Below, in pieces: positions 13,528 to 14,296 of a DNA stretch of 14,296 bases. The position numbers and the translations under genes are program-made. This DNA comes from Scatomorpha merdavium (lineage in GTDB: Bacteria; Bacillota; Clostridia; Oscillospirales; Oscillospiraceae), in the NCBI GenBank assembly GCA_018711415.1, contig DVIJ01000137.1, positions 1 through 14,296 on the forward strand, written 5' to 3'. A model generated the notes under the pieces. That model saw only the letters and a list, made by a program, of their open reading frames with translations. It was not told the DNA's origin and made no database searches. Positions within the stretch are counted from its first letter, which is position 1; the number at the start of each line of letters is the position of its first letter.

Positions 13528-14142
13528 ATGAAAAAGATCATTGCTGCGACGCTCTGCATCGCAATGTGCCTGGCGCTTCTGAGCGCCTGCGGTACCCAGA
13601 ACCAGACCGACCCCAGCGACGAGCCGATAACCAGCCAGGAGCCCTCCGACACCCCCGAGGCCAGCGACACGCCCGAGGACACCGAGACTCCGGAGGATAC
13701 CGATACGCCGGAGGACACCGACACGCCCGAGGAAAGCACCAGCGCCCTGGCCGACGCCATAACCGCCGCGCGCAGCGACGAGGAGAATGAGGCCTACGCC
13801 GTCATGAGCGACAAGGACGCCATTGAGGACATGTACTACACCTCCGTCGGCTTCACCGCGGCCGACGTTGACGAGATCGCCATGAGCATCTCGCTCATAA
13901 ACGTCAAGGCCTACGGCATCGTGGTCGTCAAGCCCGCCGAGGGCTGCGAGGAGACGGTCAAGGCCGGCCTCCAGAGCTTTATCGACACCCAGTGCAAGAA
14001 CTTTGAAAACTACCTTGCCGATCAGTATGAGATCGCCAAAAACGCCAAGCTCGAGACCCTCGAGGACGGGACCATCGTCATGGTCATGTGCGAGAACGCC
14101 GACACTGTCTATGAGTCCATTGTCTCCGCTCTGAGCGCCTGA
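13528..14142 (+). CDS. DUF4358-like lipoprotein
   Basis: A 204-residue exported lipoprotein. The signal MKKIIAATLCIAMCLALLSAC ends in lipobox LLSAC with lipidated C21. Residues 22-72 are an acidic linker of near-repeats (TPEDT/TPEDS type) that probably spaces the domain from the membrane. Residues about 75-203 resemble the DUF4358 domain: SISLINVKAYGIVVVKPAEG, then a helix of about 25 residues, then YLADQYEIAKNAKLETL and a final TIVMVMCENAD. The function of that family is not known to me. The ATG at 13528 is supported by AAGGAG ten bases upstream; an out-of-frame ATG at 13521 is closer but leads to a low-complexity product without an export signal. The gene is divergent from the acyltransferase operon and appears monocistronic. 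I saw no terminator after it. Confidence 0.9.
   Translation: MKKIIAATLCIAMCLALLSACGTQNQTDPSDEPITSQEPSDTPEASDTPEDTETPEDTDTPEDTDTPEESTSALADAITAARSDEENEAYAVMSDKDAIEDMYYTSVGFTAADVDEIAMSISLINVKAYGIVVVKPAEGCEETVKAGLQSFIDTQCKNFENYLADQYEIAKNAKLETLEDGTIVMVMCENADTVYESIVSALSA
13648..13737 (+). repeat. near-repeats encoding an acidic T-P-E-D linker
   Basis: Within the lipoprotein gene, units of about 18 bp encode variants of D-T-P-E-D-T. The codons differ between copies (ACGCCC, ACTCCG, ACGCCG), which suggests older duplications kept for the protein sequence rather than a fresh slippage tract. Confidence 0.65.
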
Positions 14143-14143
14143 G

Positions 14144-14177
14144 AGGTTTTCAACAGACTTTAGACAGGTTTTCAACA
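14144..14177. repeat. 12-bp direct repeat with 22-bp period
   Basis: AGGTTTTCAACA occurs at 14144-14155 and again at 14166-14177, exactly 22 bp (two helical turns) apart, right behind the lipoprotein stop codon. It could be a protein-binding site on one DNA face or part of a repeat family. There is no hairpin and no clear terminator here. Confidence 0.6.
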
Positions 14178-14237
14178 TTTTGGACGGCATAGTAGGATAT
14201 AGCTGCTGCTGTAGCTTATTCTCCTGCCTTCCTTCCT

Positions 14238-14296
14238 GTTGAGTTTGAGGTTGATGTTGAGGTTGATATTGAGTTTGAAGTTGAAGTTGAAGTTGA
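14238..14296. repeat. hexanucleotide tandem repeat (GTTGAN-type) running off the right edge
   Basis: From 14238 to the window end, nine full units and one partial unit of six bases follow the pattern (G/T/A)TTGA(G/T/A). The unit becomes uniform GTTGAA towards the right. Every forward frame but one is open, and on the minus strand the tract could encode a dipeptide-repeat tail, for example alternating Ser/Thr ending at a TAA at 14216-14218. The window does not show whether it belongs to a gene entering from the right. Confidence 0.82.

Noticed and set aside
13474..14190. A minus-strand open frame opposite the DUF4358-like lipoprotein
   Set aside because: The plus-strand product has a lipobox, a good ribosome binding site and a recognisable domain. 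The minus frame gives only a Gly/Val/Leu/Asp-rich mirror product.

Overview
The window is high in G+C, uses GTG and TTG starts next to ATG, carries strong GGAGG-type ribosome binding sites and encodes several Gram-positive-style lipoproteins. Together with the Firmicutes-type GalT, the KdpDE and VanRS-like regulators, and the fragment of a 2-hydroxyacyl-CoA dehydratase activator, this suggests an anaerobic, high-GC member of the Clostridia (Oscillospirales/Oscillospiraceae-like, probably from a gut). That assignment is an inference from gene content and style.

Left end, plus strand (1-1087): the 3' end of an ATPase activator of the BadF/HgdC family, a 58-residue one-helix membrane protein, and a 243-residue stand-alone protein resembling the cluster-binding part of acetyl-CoA synthase (the CdhC/AcsB beta subunit). 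The spacing suggests one operon. A GC-rich palindromic terminator at 1110-1135 separates it from the convergent block that follows.

Central block, all minus strand (1154-13365). Read in the direction of transcription, from right to left, it contains: (a) a three-gene operon for an HxxxDG acyltransferase, a zinc-ribbon six-helix membrane protein and an HSL-type alpha/beta hydrolase; (b) an OmpR-family response regulator, a histidine kinase with almost no extracellular domain, and an anchored extracytoplasmic protein, with overlapping reading frames; (c) a VanY-type D,D-carboxypeptidase; (d) a lipoprotein joining a propeller-like N-terminal half to an ABC sugar-binding-protein-like C-terminal half, with no permease nearby; (e) a truncated KdpD and KdpE pair without kdpFABC; (f) galT. 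Intrinsic terminators with T-tracts on the minus strand follow (b), (d), (e) and (f).

The clearest unlabelled signal is an array of TTGCAT half-sites at 11-bp spacing. Two lie immediately upstream of the response regulator of (b) and three lie upstream of the vanY-like gene. They look like binding sites of an OmpR-family regulator, so (b) probably controls itself and the carboxypeptidase as a cell-wall regulon.

Right end, plus strand (13528-14142): a DUF4358-type lipoprotein gene, divergent from operon (a) across a 162-bp spacer that holds a promoter and an inverted repeat. It is followed by a 22-bp-spaced direct repeat and a hexanucleotide tandem repeat that runs off the window edge. No rRNA, tRNA, CRISPR array, insertion sequence or phage gene was seen. 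No stretch longer than 300 bp lacks a gene.
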